This document shows, one piece after another, positions 33,076 through 45,490 of a stretch of 64,000 nucleotides of DNA (positions are counted from its first letter, which is position 1; each line of letters opens with the position of its first letter). Below the pieces are notes generated by a model that ran no database searches, had not been told where the DNA came from, and was given only the letters and a program-made list of their open reading frames with translations. Source of the stretch: Symsagittifera roscoffensis (Eukaryota > Xenacoelomorpha > Acoela > Convolutidae); NCBI RefSeq assembly GCF_963678635.1, contig NC_087062.1:18401789-18465788 (forward strand), in the 5' to 3' direction. A program made the translations under genes and the position numbers.

Positions 33076-33640
33076 GAAATCAGCTCCCTCTGTACATCCT
33101 GTTTTGCACGCAATATCTAATCGGCATTGGGATCGGACACCATGATGGTTTCATCAGCTCCCACACCACCATTAGACTCGTTCTTAGTAACTCGTCCGAG
33201 AATCCCAATCCAAATTCTACGTGGTTGTCAGATTTTGGCACTGAAGCTGCAGTCACCTTTTCTTCCAACACAAGTCCCATTTAGCCTGCTGATTAGCAGC
33301 GCTTCTTATCGTCGCAATTCTTGACGTCCAGAATCTTAGCAACACAGCCTGTTCGTAATCGAAGAAACAATCGCGTATGTCTTCTTTAATGAAAGGGTTT
33401 TATGCCATCCCTACGATCCCGGATACGTAACTGTACGACATTTTCCTGATCAGTCCGCAATATTCACTGGACTTTGGCTGTGCTCCAATGGATTCTTTTG
33501 TGAGCCTCAGCTCCTTGTTCGAGAATCCCCGTATTTCATCAATCTTCTTCATTGGTTCCAGTTCTACGGGCTCCATCATGTTCACTCGCATCGATTTACT
33601 TTGATGTATGTCTAGAAAGGCTTGTAAGAGCAAGGTTTTT
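33076..33640 (-). pseudogene. Charged ORF segment of E2 matching E1 9882-10421
   Basis: ORFs 33,633-33,400 and 33,280-33,080 carry KIDEIRGFSNKE, YSYVSGIVGMA and MGLVLEE, the blocks shared with E1. Several frame breaks. No domain recognised. Confidence 0.5.
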
Positions 33641-34770
33641 GCCCGATCATTGACTTATCTCAGCATCTTGGCCCAAATGTTCAACGCCGGTACCGATATT
33701 TGTTCTAACATGAATCGAATGAAACAGAGAGCGTCTCTCCGTTTCGCACACGCTACTCCCGCTCCCTCTTGGGTCATTAGACCTCTCACAATCGTCATCA
33801 AGAACACTTTCTCTTCTTTCGACCTTTTCCTTTCTTCTGAATCGTACTCTTTCTCCATGGTAGGCTCACCAACTGGTCTATCGTTTCCACGTGCATCTCA
33901 GAGGAGACCAATGTTCTGTGCGCCTTCTGCTTCATGGTTGTGCCTTGTATCATCGTCTCCAGGTAACATTTCATAGCGCCTTTGTTTTCTAGAGCAATTA
34001 GCTGTCCGCTAGCCGAGTTTCAGTACTCCACCATTTCTATGTATCCACCACCGGGTTCGTCGATCGAGACGTTTTCTGATACTGTCGATCGGTCATACTA
34101 TACTGGGATCAGCTGTCCTACGACGCTTCCCTTTCCATGGTTCAAGCAAGATGGTCTAAAATCTCGTAGGGTACTTTCCCCACATTGGCTAAGTATTTCC
34201 CTTTCTAATGTCACTGCAGTCAGAGTGCGGTCACTCCACTTGGTTTGATAACTGGCTGACCTTAGTCTTGCTATCAGGATGGGTGGCACCATCGTTACAT
34301 CGGTCAATTTTGTATCTGTGCCAGGCAATCGATCATCGCCTTGTCCCATATCCATGACTTCTTCGACACGCTTCCGCTTGGTCGAATTGGCAGCTCTTGC
34401 TGAAATTTCAGAGTCTATTTTCGTTTTTCCAGCTTTCTTCAATGTCGCTTTGCTGCCAAGTTTCATTTTCATATCATTGATCATGTCAATCGCCATTTTC
34501 GATCGCATCGTTCCTTTTCGGGTTCTCGACAGGTATACTACTTCATTGCTGCCTTCATGCTGCGGAGCCTTTATGGGAGGATTCACTTCACTTTCGTCAG
34601 TGGTCGAATCGATTAACAACTCGCTCAATCTCCCTTCTCATTCATCCAACTTGTCAAGGATCTCTCGCATCAATGGTCTGTTGAGACCTGTACTCAACAT
34701 TGACTGGGTCCCGTAGCACTGAACTACTGTCCAGACCTCTTCAATGAAGGCAACTCTGTCCATATTACAC
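33641..34770 (-). pseudogene. Basic and helical segment of E2
   Basis: ORF 34,628-34,098 (177 codons) carries the TKRKRVEE basic motif and ILIARLRSASYQTKW, matching E1 9117-9602. A helical piece at 33,858-33,655 follows. It joins the last array unit at 34,770, where the reading into the unit is open, unlike the array junctions. Confidence 0.55.
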
Positions 34771-36418
34771 CCCGTTCTATTCTCGTGGTCTCTGTGGTGA
34801 ACTTCCCACTCCTCTTCTGGTAACGTTCCCGAGAAAAGTATTCCCGCAGTGCCTTCTATTCTTCTTCTCCTTGCTTTATCTTGACTTCTTCACTGCCGAA
34901 GGGCGCTAGTGCAGTCCTCGTCAACAGCTTCCCGCTTATCAACAATTCCGGCTTCCCATTCATCACGATTACCGCTGCTGCATGCAAGTCTGCCTTGCCT
35001 CTCATGTTCATTGACGCCAGGTCCAATTTTGCCGACTCTTCTTCAAATCTTCTGGGTTTCGGAGTGGCTGTATTGGTGATTCGCCTCCTCGTCAATTCAT
35101 CCGTGTACGCAAACTTTGTGTATTGCATTACGGCAGCGTTCCTAGTCACAAAGCACGGGTCCATCGTCTCGGAGAACTTTGCCAACCTCCTTTCAATCGT
35201 TTCAAAGGCTCTCAACCTGGGAGTTTGCGCTACATTCAGTCACGGAAATGATCATCAAAATTTACTGCTGTCATCTCTGTCTCTGATATCTTCGCGAACA
35301 GCAAATCTTCCTTCATCAATTCTCGCAACACGCCTTGCTCACACCAATTGCGTGCGCTCCCATCCACTGCTGAAATAAGGTTCATGTGCAACACCGACCT
35401 TCTATACGCTTCCGCCTTAACGTCAGGGAAAACGAATGTTACTGCAGGACAAAATATTACCGTCACAAATTCCGTGGTTCCTCTGACTAACGCTAAGGGA
35501 TCGGTCCTTATAGCTAGGCTCAAGTCAGTCAATAGGGGCATGCCTCCTGCATGACGTCGCACATCTTCTTCTTTCTCAATCGTTTCGGCTTCTCCTGTTC
35601 CACAGCGATTCTGCTGTAGAAGGTATTGGATAAAGGTGTGTCTCAGATCCCCAACTTTGGTCCATGAGTCGGTGGATCTCTTCATATCAAATCTCCTAAC
35701 GTTTTCTTTCATTTGTTCCCATGGGTGATCGCAATTAGTGTCAGGAGTCCATCCAGTTGCTGGTTCTGCACTCCCTCGGTGAGCAGTAGCACTGGTCCTT
35801 TCACAAAACTCTCCGCTCCAATCGTCACGAACAACGCCAGGATCACTACTATCGATAATTCTGTTACTGCTTGGAGTAACTCTTTTATCAGGCATCGAGA
35901 GAGTCCGGGGTAGACTTTCGCCAGGAAGGACGCGGTCCATCCTGCTCCTAGCCCTTCTAACATGCTGTCAGTTGTATCATAGCCTTCTTCTCCCAATAGA
36001 CTCTGCGTCCAGAAAATTTTAAGAGTTAATTGGCACATCCTATTCACGATTTTGGCTGATTTCTCTTCTGCATTCTCCGCTAAAACCAACTCCTCCACCA
36101 GGTAGGCAGAAATCTTTTACTCATCACAGGGCCTCGCTCAGAAGCGTTCGCGCCCAATGCTGCTACTCGAGGAGTCAAATGCAGCCACTTGTTGGTTTCC
36201 GGTTTCGTTCGCAAATACATCGCTTACAAGTGAGCTTTCGTCTCTTTGGAGTTCTGCCTCTTCTCTCCTTCCTCATTTATCTCCATTCCTATGAACCACA
36301 AGTAATTGGACATCGCCTTCATCACTCGATGGTCATTTTTCATTCTTGGCGTTAATTTGAGCTGCCTGCTGAAATTGGACAGTACCAACCCCAACACCTC
36401 ATCCAGCACTAGTATTTT
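34771..36418 (-). repeat. Array unit 10 (3'-most, internally deleted)
   Basis: About 1.65 kb: roughly 240 bp near 35,235 and roughly 390 bp near 34,857 are missing. ORFs 36,098-35,709, 35,940-35,236 (235 codons) and 35,215-34,856. It keeps CCAGAAGAG where all other junctions have CCATAAGAG, and shares variants (MDRVLPGES, RTDPLALVRG, EAYRRS) with unit 1 and not with inner units. Confidence 0.85.
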
Positions 36419-38686
36419 ACACACCGTTCTATTCTCGTGGTCTCTGTGGTGAACTGTCCACTCCTCTTATGGTAACGTTCTCAAAAATTTATTCCTGCAG
36501 TGCCTTCTATTCTTCTTCTCGACGACTCCATCAAAAGTTTCTTTTCGATGGTTCTGGAATTGCCAGAAGAGCTGCTCTCCGGCAATTTTCGGTTTGCATC
36601 CATGAAGGCTGATGGAGGTTCCAGTGTGGAGATTTCATCCTCTGCTGGCTCAGTCATTCTTGCCAACGTTCCCATCTCGACTTCAAAGTCCTCTAGGAAA
36701 TTGAAACCTAGGCTAGATATCCACCTGTCGACGCCTTATCGTCATCCTTTCCTGCTTGATCAGGATCCTGCTGCATAGGTTTTTCCGATCGACTGTGGTT
36801 TTCTCCCTCCTTGTCGTCTCGCTTCTGATTCTTCCCTGAACTCGAAGGGCCTTGCTCTTCACTCCCTGTCTCGTCTGGAAACTTTGGTATGACTAGCCTG
36901 CCAGCTGCTTTGTCTTCTTCTTCTCCTTGCTTTATCTTGACTTCTTCACAGCCGAAGGGCGCTAGTGCAGTCCTCGTCAACAGCTTCCCGCTTATCAACA
37001 ATTCCAGCTTCACAATCATCACAATTAGCGCTGTTTCCTCAAAGGCTGCCTTGCCTCTCAAGTTCATTGACGCCAGGTCCAATTTCGCCCACTCTTCTTC
37101 AAATCTTCCGGATTTCGGAGTGATTGTATTGGTGATTCGCCTCCTCGTCAATTCATCCGTGTACGTAAACTTTGTGTGTTGCATTACGGCAGCGTTCCTG
37201 CTCACGAAGCACGGGTCCGTCGTCTCGGAGAATTTTGCACACCTCCTTTCAATCGTTTCAAAGGCTCTCAACCTGGGAGTTTGTATTACGGAGTCTGCTC
37301 CGAGCAACATCCTTCTAATCAGGGGTGTTCTGGTGTTTTTTCTGGCAGCTTCTTGTACTCGCCCCAGCCCTTCGTTTTCTCTCTCGTTTTGTGGTACGAG
37401 GCCATCAAACGAGGAGTTCTCGTTATTTCTCCATTTGTCTTGTTATAAGGCCTCAAGTTCCAGAGTTTCGGGAACGCTTCATTATGTCCTCTGTGTACTT
37501 CGCCCATTCAGTCACGGAAATGATCATCAAAGTTTATTGCTGTCATCTCTGTCTCTGATATCTTCGCGAGCAGCAAATCTTCCTTCATCAATTCTCGCAA
37601 CACGCCTTGCTCACACCAATTGAGTGCGCTCCCATCCACTGCTGAAATAAGGTTCACGTGCAACACAGACCTTCTATGCGCTTCCACCTTAACGTCAGGG
37701 AACACGAATGTTACTGCAGGACCAAATATGACCGTCACAAATTCCGTGGTTCTTCTGACTAACGCTAAGGGATCGGTCTTCATAGCTAGGCTCAAGTCAG
37801 TCAATAGGGGCATGCCTCCTGCATGACGTCGCACATCTTCTTCCTTCTCAATCGTTTCGGCTTCTCCTGTTCCAAAGCGATTCTGCTGTAGAAGGTATTG
37901 GATAAAGGTGTGTCTCAGATCCCCAACTTTGGTCCATGAGTCGGTGGATCTCTTCATATCAAATCTCCTAACGTTTTCTTTCATTTGTTCCCATGGTTGA
38001 TCGCAATTAGTGTCAGGAGTCCGTCAGTTGCTGGTGCTGCACTCCCTCGGTGAGCAGTAGCACTGGTCCTTTCACAAAACTCTCCGCTCCAATCGTCACG
38101 AACAACGCCAGGATCACTACTATCGATAATTCTGTTACTGTTTGGTGTAACTCTTTTATCAGGCACCGAGAGAGTCCGAGGTAGACTTTTGCCAGGAAGG
38201 ACGCTGTCCATCCTGCTCCTAACCCTTCTAACATGCTGTCAGTTCTATCATAGCTTTCTTCTCCCATTAGACTCTGGGTCCAGAAAGTTTCAAGAGTTAA
38301 TTGGCACATCCTATTTACGAGTTCGGCTGATTTCTCCTCTGCATTCTCCGCTAAAACCATGTTCTCCACCAGGTAGGCATAAATCTTTTACTCATCACAG
38401 GGCCTCGCTCGGAAGCGTTCGCGCCCAATGCTGCTACTCGAGAAGTCAAATGCAGCCACTTGTTGGTTTCCGGTTTCGTTCTCAAATACATCGCTTACAA
38501 GTGAGCTTTCGTCTCTTTAGAGTTTTGCCTCTTCTCTCCTTCCTCATTCATCTCCATTCCTCTGAACCACAAGTCATTGGACATCGCCTTTATCACTCGA
38601 TGGTCATTTTTGATTCTTGGCTTTAATTTGAGCTGCTTGCTGAAATTGACAGTTCCAACCCCAACACCTCATCCAGCACTAGCATA
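36419..38686 (-). repeat. Array unit 9
   Basis: ORFs 38,369-38,013, 37,984-37,508 (core with GGMPLLTDLSLAM and GPAVTFVFPD) and 37,310-36,708 (201 codons, Lys/Glu-rich end). Inner-type variants in the first half, and some end-type bases in the last half. Confidence 0.85.
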
Positions 38687-40957
38687 TTACACACCGTTCT
38701 ATTCTCGTGGTCTCTGTGGTGAACTTCCCACTCCTCTTATGGTAACTTTCTTAAAAAATTATTCCTGCAGTGCCTTCTATTCTTCTTCTCCTCGACGAAT
38801 CCATCAAAAGTTTCTTTTCGATGGTTCTGGAATTGCCAGGAGAGCTGCTCTCCGGCAGTTTTCGGTTTGCATCCATGAAGGCTCATGGAGGTTCCAGTGT
38901 GGAGATTTCATCCTCTGCTGGCTCAGTCATTCTTTCCAACGTTCCCGTCTCGACTTCAAAGTCCTCTAGGAAATTGAAACCTAGGCTAGATATCCACCTG
39001 TCGACGCCTTATCGTCATCCTTTCCTGCTTGATTAGGATTCTGTGCATAGGTTCTTCCGATCGACGGTGGTTTTCTCCCCCCTTGTCGTCTCGCTTCTGA
39101 TTCTTCCCTGAACTCGAAGGGCCTTGCTCTTCACTCCCTGTCTCGTCTGGAAACTTTGGTATGACTAGCCTGCCAGCTGACTTGTCTTCTTCTTCTCCTT
39201 GCTTTATCTTGACTTCTTCACAGCCGAAGGGCGCTAGTGCAGTCCTCGTCAACAGTTTCCCGCTTATCAACAATTCCGGCTTCACGTTCATCACGATTAG
39301 CGCTGTTTCCTGCAAGTCTGCCTTGCCTCTCTTGTTCATTGACGCCAGGTCCAAATTTGCCTACTCTTCTTCAAATCTTCCGGGTTTCGGAGTGGCTGTA
39401 TTGGTGATTCGCCTCCTCGTCAATTCATCCATGTACGCAAACTATGTGTGTTGCATTACGGCAGCGTTCCTGCTCACGAAGCACGGGTCCATCGTCTCGG
39501 AGAACTTTGCCAACCTCCTTTCAATCGTTTCAAAGGCTCTCAACCTGGGAGTTTGTACTACGGAGTCTGATCCGAGCAACATCTTTCTAATCAGAGGAGT
39601 TCTGGTGTTTCTTCTGGCAGCTTCTTGTACTCGCCCCAGCCCTTCGTTTCCTCTCTCGCTTTGTGGTACGAGGCCATCAAATGAGGAGTTCTAGTTATTT
39701 CTCCATTCGTCTTGTTATAAGGCCTCAAGTTCCTGAGTTTCGGGAACGCTTCAATATGTCCTCTGTCTACTTCGCCCATTCAGTCACGGAAATGATCATC
39801 AAAGTTTATTGCTGTCATCTCTGTCTCTGATATCTTCGCGAGCAGCAAATCTTCCTTCATCAATTCTCGCAACACGCCTTGCTCACACCAATTGAGTGCG
39901 CTCCCATCCACTGCTGAAATAAGGTTCACGTGCAACACCGACCTTCTATGCGCTTCCACCTTAACGTCAGGGAACACGAATGTTACTGCAGGACCGAATA
40001 TGACCGTCACAAATTCCGTGGTTCTTCTGACTAACGCTAAGGTATCGGTCTTCATAGCTAGGCTCAAGTCAGTCAATAGGGGCATGCCTCCTGCATGACG
40101 TCGCACATCTTCTTCTTTTTCAATCGTTTCGGCTTCTCCTGTTCCAAAGCGATTCTGCTGTAGAAGGTATTGGATAAAGGTGTGTCTCAGATCCCCAACT
40201 TTGGTCCATGAGTCGGTGGATCTCTTCATATCAAATCTCCTAACGTTTTCTTTCATTTGTTCCCATGGGTGATCGCAATTAGTGTCAGGAGTCGTCAGTT
40301 GCTGGTGCTGCACTCCCTCGGTGAGCAGTAGCACTGGTCCTTTCACAAAACTCTCCGCTCCAATCGTCACGAACAACGCCAGGATCACTACTATCGATAA
40401 TTCTGTTACTGTTTGGTGTAACTCTTTTATCAGGCACCGAGAGAGTCCGAGGTAGACTTTTGCCAGGAAGGACGCTGTCCATCCTGCTCCTAACCCTTCT
40501 AACATGCTGTCAGTTCTATCATAGCTTTCTTCTCGCATTAGACTCTGGGTCCAGAAAGTTTCAAGAGTTAATTGGCACATCCTATTTACGAGTTCGGCTG
40601 ATTTCTCCTCTGCATTCTCCGCTAAAACCATTTCCTCCACCAGGTAGGCATAAATCTTTTACTCATCACAGGGCCTCGCTCGGAAGCGTTCGCGCCCAAT
40701 GCTGCTACTCGAGGAGTCAAATGCAGCCACTTGTTGGTTTCCGGTTTCGTTCGCAAATACATCGCTTACAAGTGAGCTTTCGTCTCTTTGGAGTTCTGCC
40801 TCTTCTCTCCTTCCTCATTTATCTCCATTCCTATGAACCACAAGTAATTGGACATCGCCTTCATCACTCGATGGTCATTTTTGATTCTTGGCGTTAATTT
40901 GAGCTGCCTGCTGAAATTGGACAGTACCAACCCCAACACCTCATCCAGCACTAGCAT
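38687..40957 (-). repeat. Array unit 8, with 287-codon ORF
   Basis: ORF 40,640-39,780 is one of the longest open core frames of the array, reading from the EEMVLAENAEEK start of the segment through the DGSALNWCEQ core block. Repeated in unit 6 with an identical protein sequence. Confidence 0.85.
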
Positions 40958-43220
40958 ATTACACACCGTTCTATTCTCGTGGTCTCTGTGGTGAACTTCC
41001 CACTCCTCTTATGGTAACGTTCTCAAAAATTTATTCCTGCAGTGCCTTCTATTCTTCTTCTCGACGACTCCATCAAAAGTTTCTTTTCGATGGTTCTGGA
41101 ATTGCCAGGAGAGCTGCTCTCCGGCAGTTTTCGGTTTGCATCCATGAAGGCTGATGGAGGTTCCAGTGTGGAGATTTCATCATCTGCTGGCTCAGTCATT
41201 CTTTCCAACGTTCCCGTCTCGACTTCAAAGTCCTCTAGGAAATTGAAACCTAGGCTAGATATCCACCTGTCGACGCCTTATCGTCATCCTTTCCTGCTTG
41301 ATCAAGATTCTGTGCATAGGTTCTTCCGATCGACGGTGGTTTTCTCCCCCCTTGTCGTCTCGCTTCTGATTCTTCCCTGAACTCGAAGGGCCTTGCTCTT
41401 CACTCCCTGTCTCGTCTGGAAACTTTGGTATGACTAGCCTGCCAGCTGACTTGTCTTCTTCTTCTCCTTGCTTTATCTTGACTTCTTCACAGCCGAAGGG
41501 CGCTAGTGCAGTCCTCGTCAACAGTTTCCCGCTTATCAACAATTCCGGCTTCACGTTCATCACGATTAGCGCTGTTTCCTGCAAGTCTGCCTTGCCTCTC
41601 TTGTTCATTGACGCCAGGGCCAAATTTGCCTACTCTTCTTCAAATCTTCCGGGTTTCGGAGTGGCTGTATTGGTGATTCGCCTCCTCGTCAATTCATCCA
41701 TGTACGCAAACTATGTGTGTTGCATTACGGCAGCGTTCCTGCTCACGAAGCACGGGTCCATCGTCTCGGAGAACTTTGCCAACCTCCTTTCAATCGTTTC
41801 AAAGGCTCTCAACCTGGGAGTTTGTACTACGGAGTCTGATCCGAGCAACATCTCTCTAATCAGGGGAGTTCTGGTGTTTCTACTGGCAGCTTCTTGTACT
41901 CGCCCCAGCCCTTCGTTTCCTCTCTCGCTTTGTGGTACGAGGCCATCAAATGAGGAGTTCTAGTTATTTCTCCGTTTGTCTTGTTATAAGGCCTCAAGTT
42001 CCAGAGTTTCGGGAACGCTTCAATATGTCCTCTGTCTACTTCGCCCATTCAGTCACGGAAATGATCATCAAAGTTTATTGCTGTCATCTCTGTCTCTGAT
42101 ATCTTCGCGAACAGCAAATCTTCCTTCATCAATTCTCGCAACACGCCTTGCTCACACCAATTGAGTGCGCTCCCATCCACTGCTGGTTCACGTGCAACAC
42201 TGACCTTCTATGCGCTTCCACCTTAACGTCAGGGAACACGAATGTTACTGCAGGACCAAATATGACCGTCACAAATTCCGTGGTTCTTCTGACTAACGCT
42301 AAGGGATCTGTCTTCATAGCTAGGCTCAAGTCAGTCAATAGGGGCATGCCTCCTGCATGACGTCGCACATCTTCTTCTTTTTCAATCGTTTCGGCTTCTC
42401 CTGTTCCAAAGCGATTCTGCTGTAGAAGGTATTGGATAAAGGTGTGTCTCAGATCACCAACTTTGGTCCATGAGTCGGTGGATCTCTTCATATCAAATCT
42501 CCTAACGTTTTCTTTCGTTTGTTCCCATGGGTGATCGCAATTAGTGTCAGGAGTCCGTCAGTTGCTGGTGCTGCGCTCCCTCGGTGAGCAGTAGCACTGG
42601 TCCTTTCACAAAACTCTCCGCTCCAATCGTCACGAACAACGCCAGGATCACTACTATCGATAATTCTGTTACTGTTTGGTGTAACTCTTTTATCAGGCAC
42701 CGAGAGAGTCCGAGGTAGACTTTTGCCAGGAAGGACGCTGTCCATCCTGCTCCTAACCCTTCTAACATGCTGTCAGTTCTATCATAGCTTTCTTCTCCCA
42801 TTAGACTCTGGGTCCAGAAAGTTTCAAGAGTTAATTGGCACATCCTATTTACGAGTTCGGCTGATTTCTCCTCTGCATTCTCCGCTAAAACCATGTTCTC
42901 CACCAGGTAGGCATAAATCTTTTACTCATCACAGGGCCTCGCTCGGAAGCGTTCGCGCCCAATGCTGCTACTCGAGAAGTCAAATGCAGCCACTTGTTGG
43001 TTTCCGGTTTCGTTCTCAAATACATCGCTTACAAGTGAGCTTTCGTCTCTTTAGAGTTTTGCCTCTTCTCTCCTTCCTCATTCATCTCCATTCCTCTGAA
43101 CCACAAGTCATTGGACATCGCCTTTATCACTCGATGGTCATTTTTGATTCTTGGCTTTAATTTGAGCTGCTTGCTGAAATTGACAGTTCCAACCCCAACA
43201 CCTCATCCAGCACTAGCATA
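40958..43220 (-). repeat. Array unit 7
   Basis: 2,263 bp. A small deletion near 42,185 (AAATAAG lost) shifts the core frame after SVLHVN. ORFs 42,903-42,547, 42,491-42,129 and 41,623-41,255. Same lesion as in unit 5. Confidence 0.85.
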
Positions 43221-45490
43221 TTACACACCGTTCTATTCTCGTGGTCTCTGTGGTGAACTTCCCACTCCTCTTATGGTAACTTTCTTAAAAAATTATTCCT
43301 GCAGTGCCTTCTATTCTTCTTCTCCTCGACGAATCCATCAAAAGTTTCTTTTCGATGGTTCTGGAATTGCCAGGAGAGCTGCTCTCCGGCAGTTTTCGGT
43401 TTGCATCCATGAAGGCTCATGGAGGTTCCAGTGTGGAGATTTCATCCTCTGCTGGCTCAGTCATTCTTTCCAACGTTCCCGTCTCGACTTCAAAGTCCTC
43501 TAGGAAATTGAAACCTAGGCTAGATATCCACCTGTCGACGCCTTATCGTCATCCTTTCCTGCTTGATTAGGATTCTGTGCATAGGTTCTTCCGATCGACG
43601 GTGGTTTTCTCCCCCCTTGTCGTCTCGCTTCTGATTCTTCCCTGAACTCGAAGGGCCTTGCTCTTCACTCCCTGTCTCGTCTGGAAACTTTGGTATGACT
43701 AGCCTGCCAGCTGACTTGTCTTCTTCTTCTCCTTGCTTTATCTTGACTTCTTCACAGCCGAAGGGCGCTAGTGCAGTCCTCGTCAACAGTTTCCCGCTTA
43801 TCAACAATTCCGGCTTCACGTTCATCACGATTAGCGCTGTTTCCTGCAAGTCTGCCTTGCCTCTCTTGTTCATTGACGCCAGGTCCAAATTTGCCTACTC
43901 TTCTTCAAATCTTCCGGGTTTCGGAGTGGCTGTATTGGTGATTCGCCTCCTCGTCAATTCATCCATGTACGCAAACTATGTGTGTTGCATTACGGCAGCG
44001 TTCCTGCTCACGAAGCACGGGTCCATCGTCTCGGAGAACTTTGCCAACCTCCTTTCAATCGTTTCAAAGGCTCTCAACCTGGGAGTTTGTACTACGGAGT
44101 CTGATCCGAGCAACATCTTTCTAATCAGAGGAGTTCTGGTGTTTCTTCTGGCAGCTTCTTGTACTCGCCCCAGCCCTTCGTTTCCTCTCTCGCTTTGTGG
44201 TACGAGGCCATCAAATGAGGAGTTCTAGTTATTTCTCCATTCGTCTTGTTATAAGGCCTCAAGTTCCTGAGTTTCGGGAACGCTTCAATATGTCCTCTGT
44301 CTACTTCGCCCATTCAGTCACGGAAATGATCATCAAAGTTTATTGCTGTCATCTCTGTCTCTGATATCTTCGCGAGCAGCAAATCTTCCTTCATCAATTC
44401 TCGCAACACGCCTTGCTCACACCAATTGAGTGCGCTCCCATCCACTGCTGAAATAAGGTTCACGTGCAACACCGACCTTCTATGCGCTTCCACCTTAACG
44501 TCAGGGAACACGAATGTTACTGCAGGACCGAATATGACCGTCACAAATTCCGTGGTTCTTCTGACTAACGCTAAGGTATCGGTCTTCATAGCTAGGCTCA
44601 AGTCAGTCAATAGGGGCATGCCTCCTGCATGACGTCGCACATCTTCTTCTTTTTCAATCGTTTCGGCTTCTCCTGTTCCAAAGCGATTCTGCTGTAGAAG
44701 GTATTGGATAAAGGTGTGTCTCAGATCCCCAACTTTGGTCCATGAGTCGGTGGATCTCTTCATATCAAATCTCCTAACGTTTTCTTTCATTTGTTCCCAT
44801 GGGTGATCGCAATTAGTGTCAGGAGTCGTCAGTTGCTGGTGCTGCACTCCCTCGGTGAGCAGTAGCACTGGTCCTTTCACAAAACTCTCCGCTCCAATCG
44901 TCACGAACAACGCCAGGATCACTACTATCGATAATTCTGTTACTGTTTGGTGTAACTCTTTTATCAGGCACCGAGAGAGTCCGAGGTAGACTTTTGCCAG
45001 GAAGGACGCTGTCCATCCTGCTCCTAACCCTTCTAACATGCTGTCAGTTCTATCATAGCTTTCTTCTCGCATTAGACTCTGGGTCCAGAAAGTTTCAAGA
45101 GTTAATTGGCACATCCTATTTACGAGTTCGGCTGATTTCTCCTCTGCATTCTCCGCTAAAACCATTTCCTCCACCAGGTAGGCATAAATCTTTTACTCAT
45201 CACAGGGCCTCGCTCGGAAGCGTTCGCGCCCAATGCTGCTACTCGAGGAGTCAAATGCAGCCACTTGTTGGTTTCCGGTTTCGTTCGCAAATACATCGCT
45301 TACAAGTGAGCTTTCGTCTCTTTGGAGTTCTGCCTCTTCTCTCCTTCCTCATTTATCTCCATTCCTATGAACCACAAGTAATTGGACATCGCCTTCATCA
45401 CTCGATGGTCATTTTTGATTCTTGGCGTTAATTTGAGCTGCCTGCTGAAATTGGACAGTACCAACCCCAACACCTCATCCAGCACTAGCA
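43221..45490 (-). repeat. Array unit 6, with 287-codon ORF
   Basis: ORF 45,174-44,314 is the same as the unit 8 ORF shifted by 4,534 bp, part of the duplicated two-unit block. Confidence 0.85.
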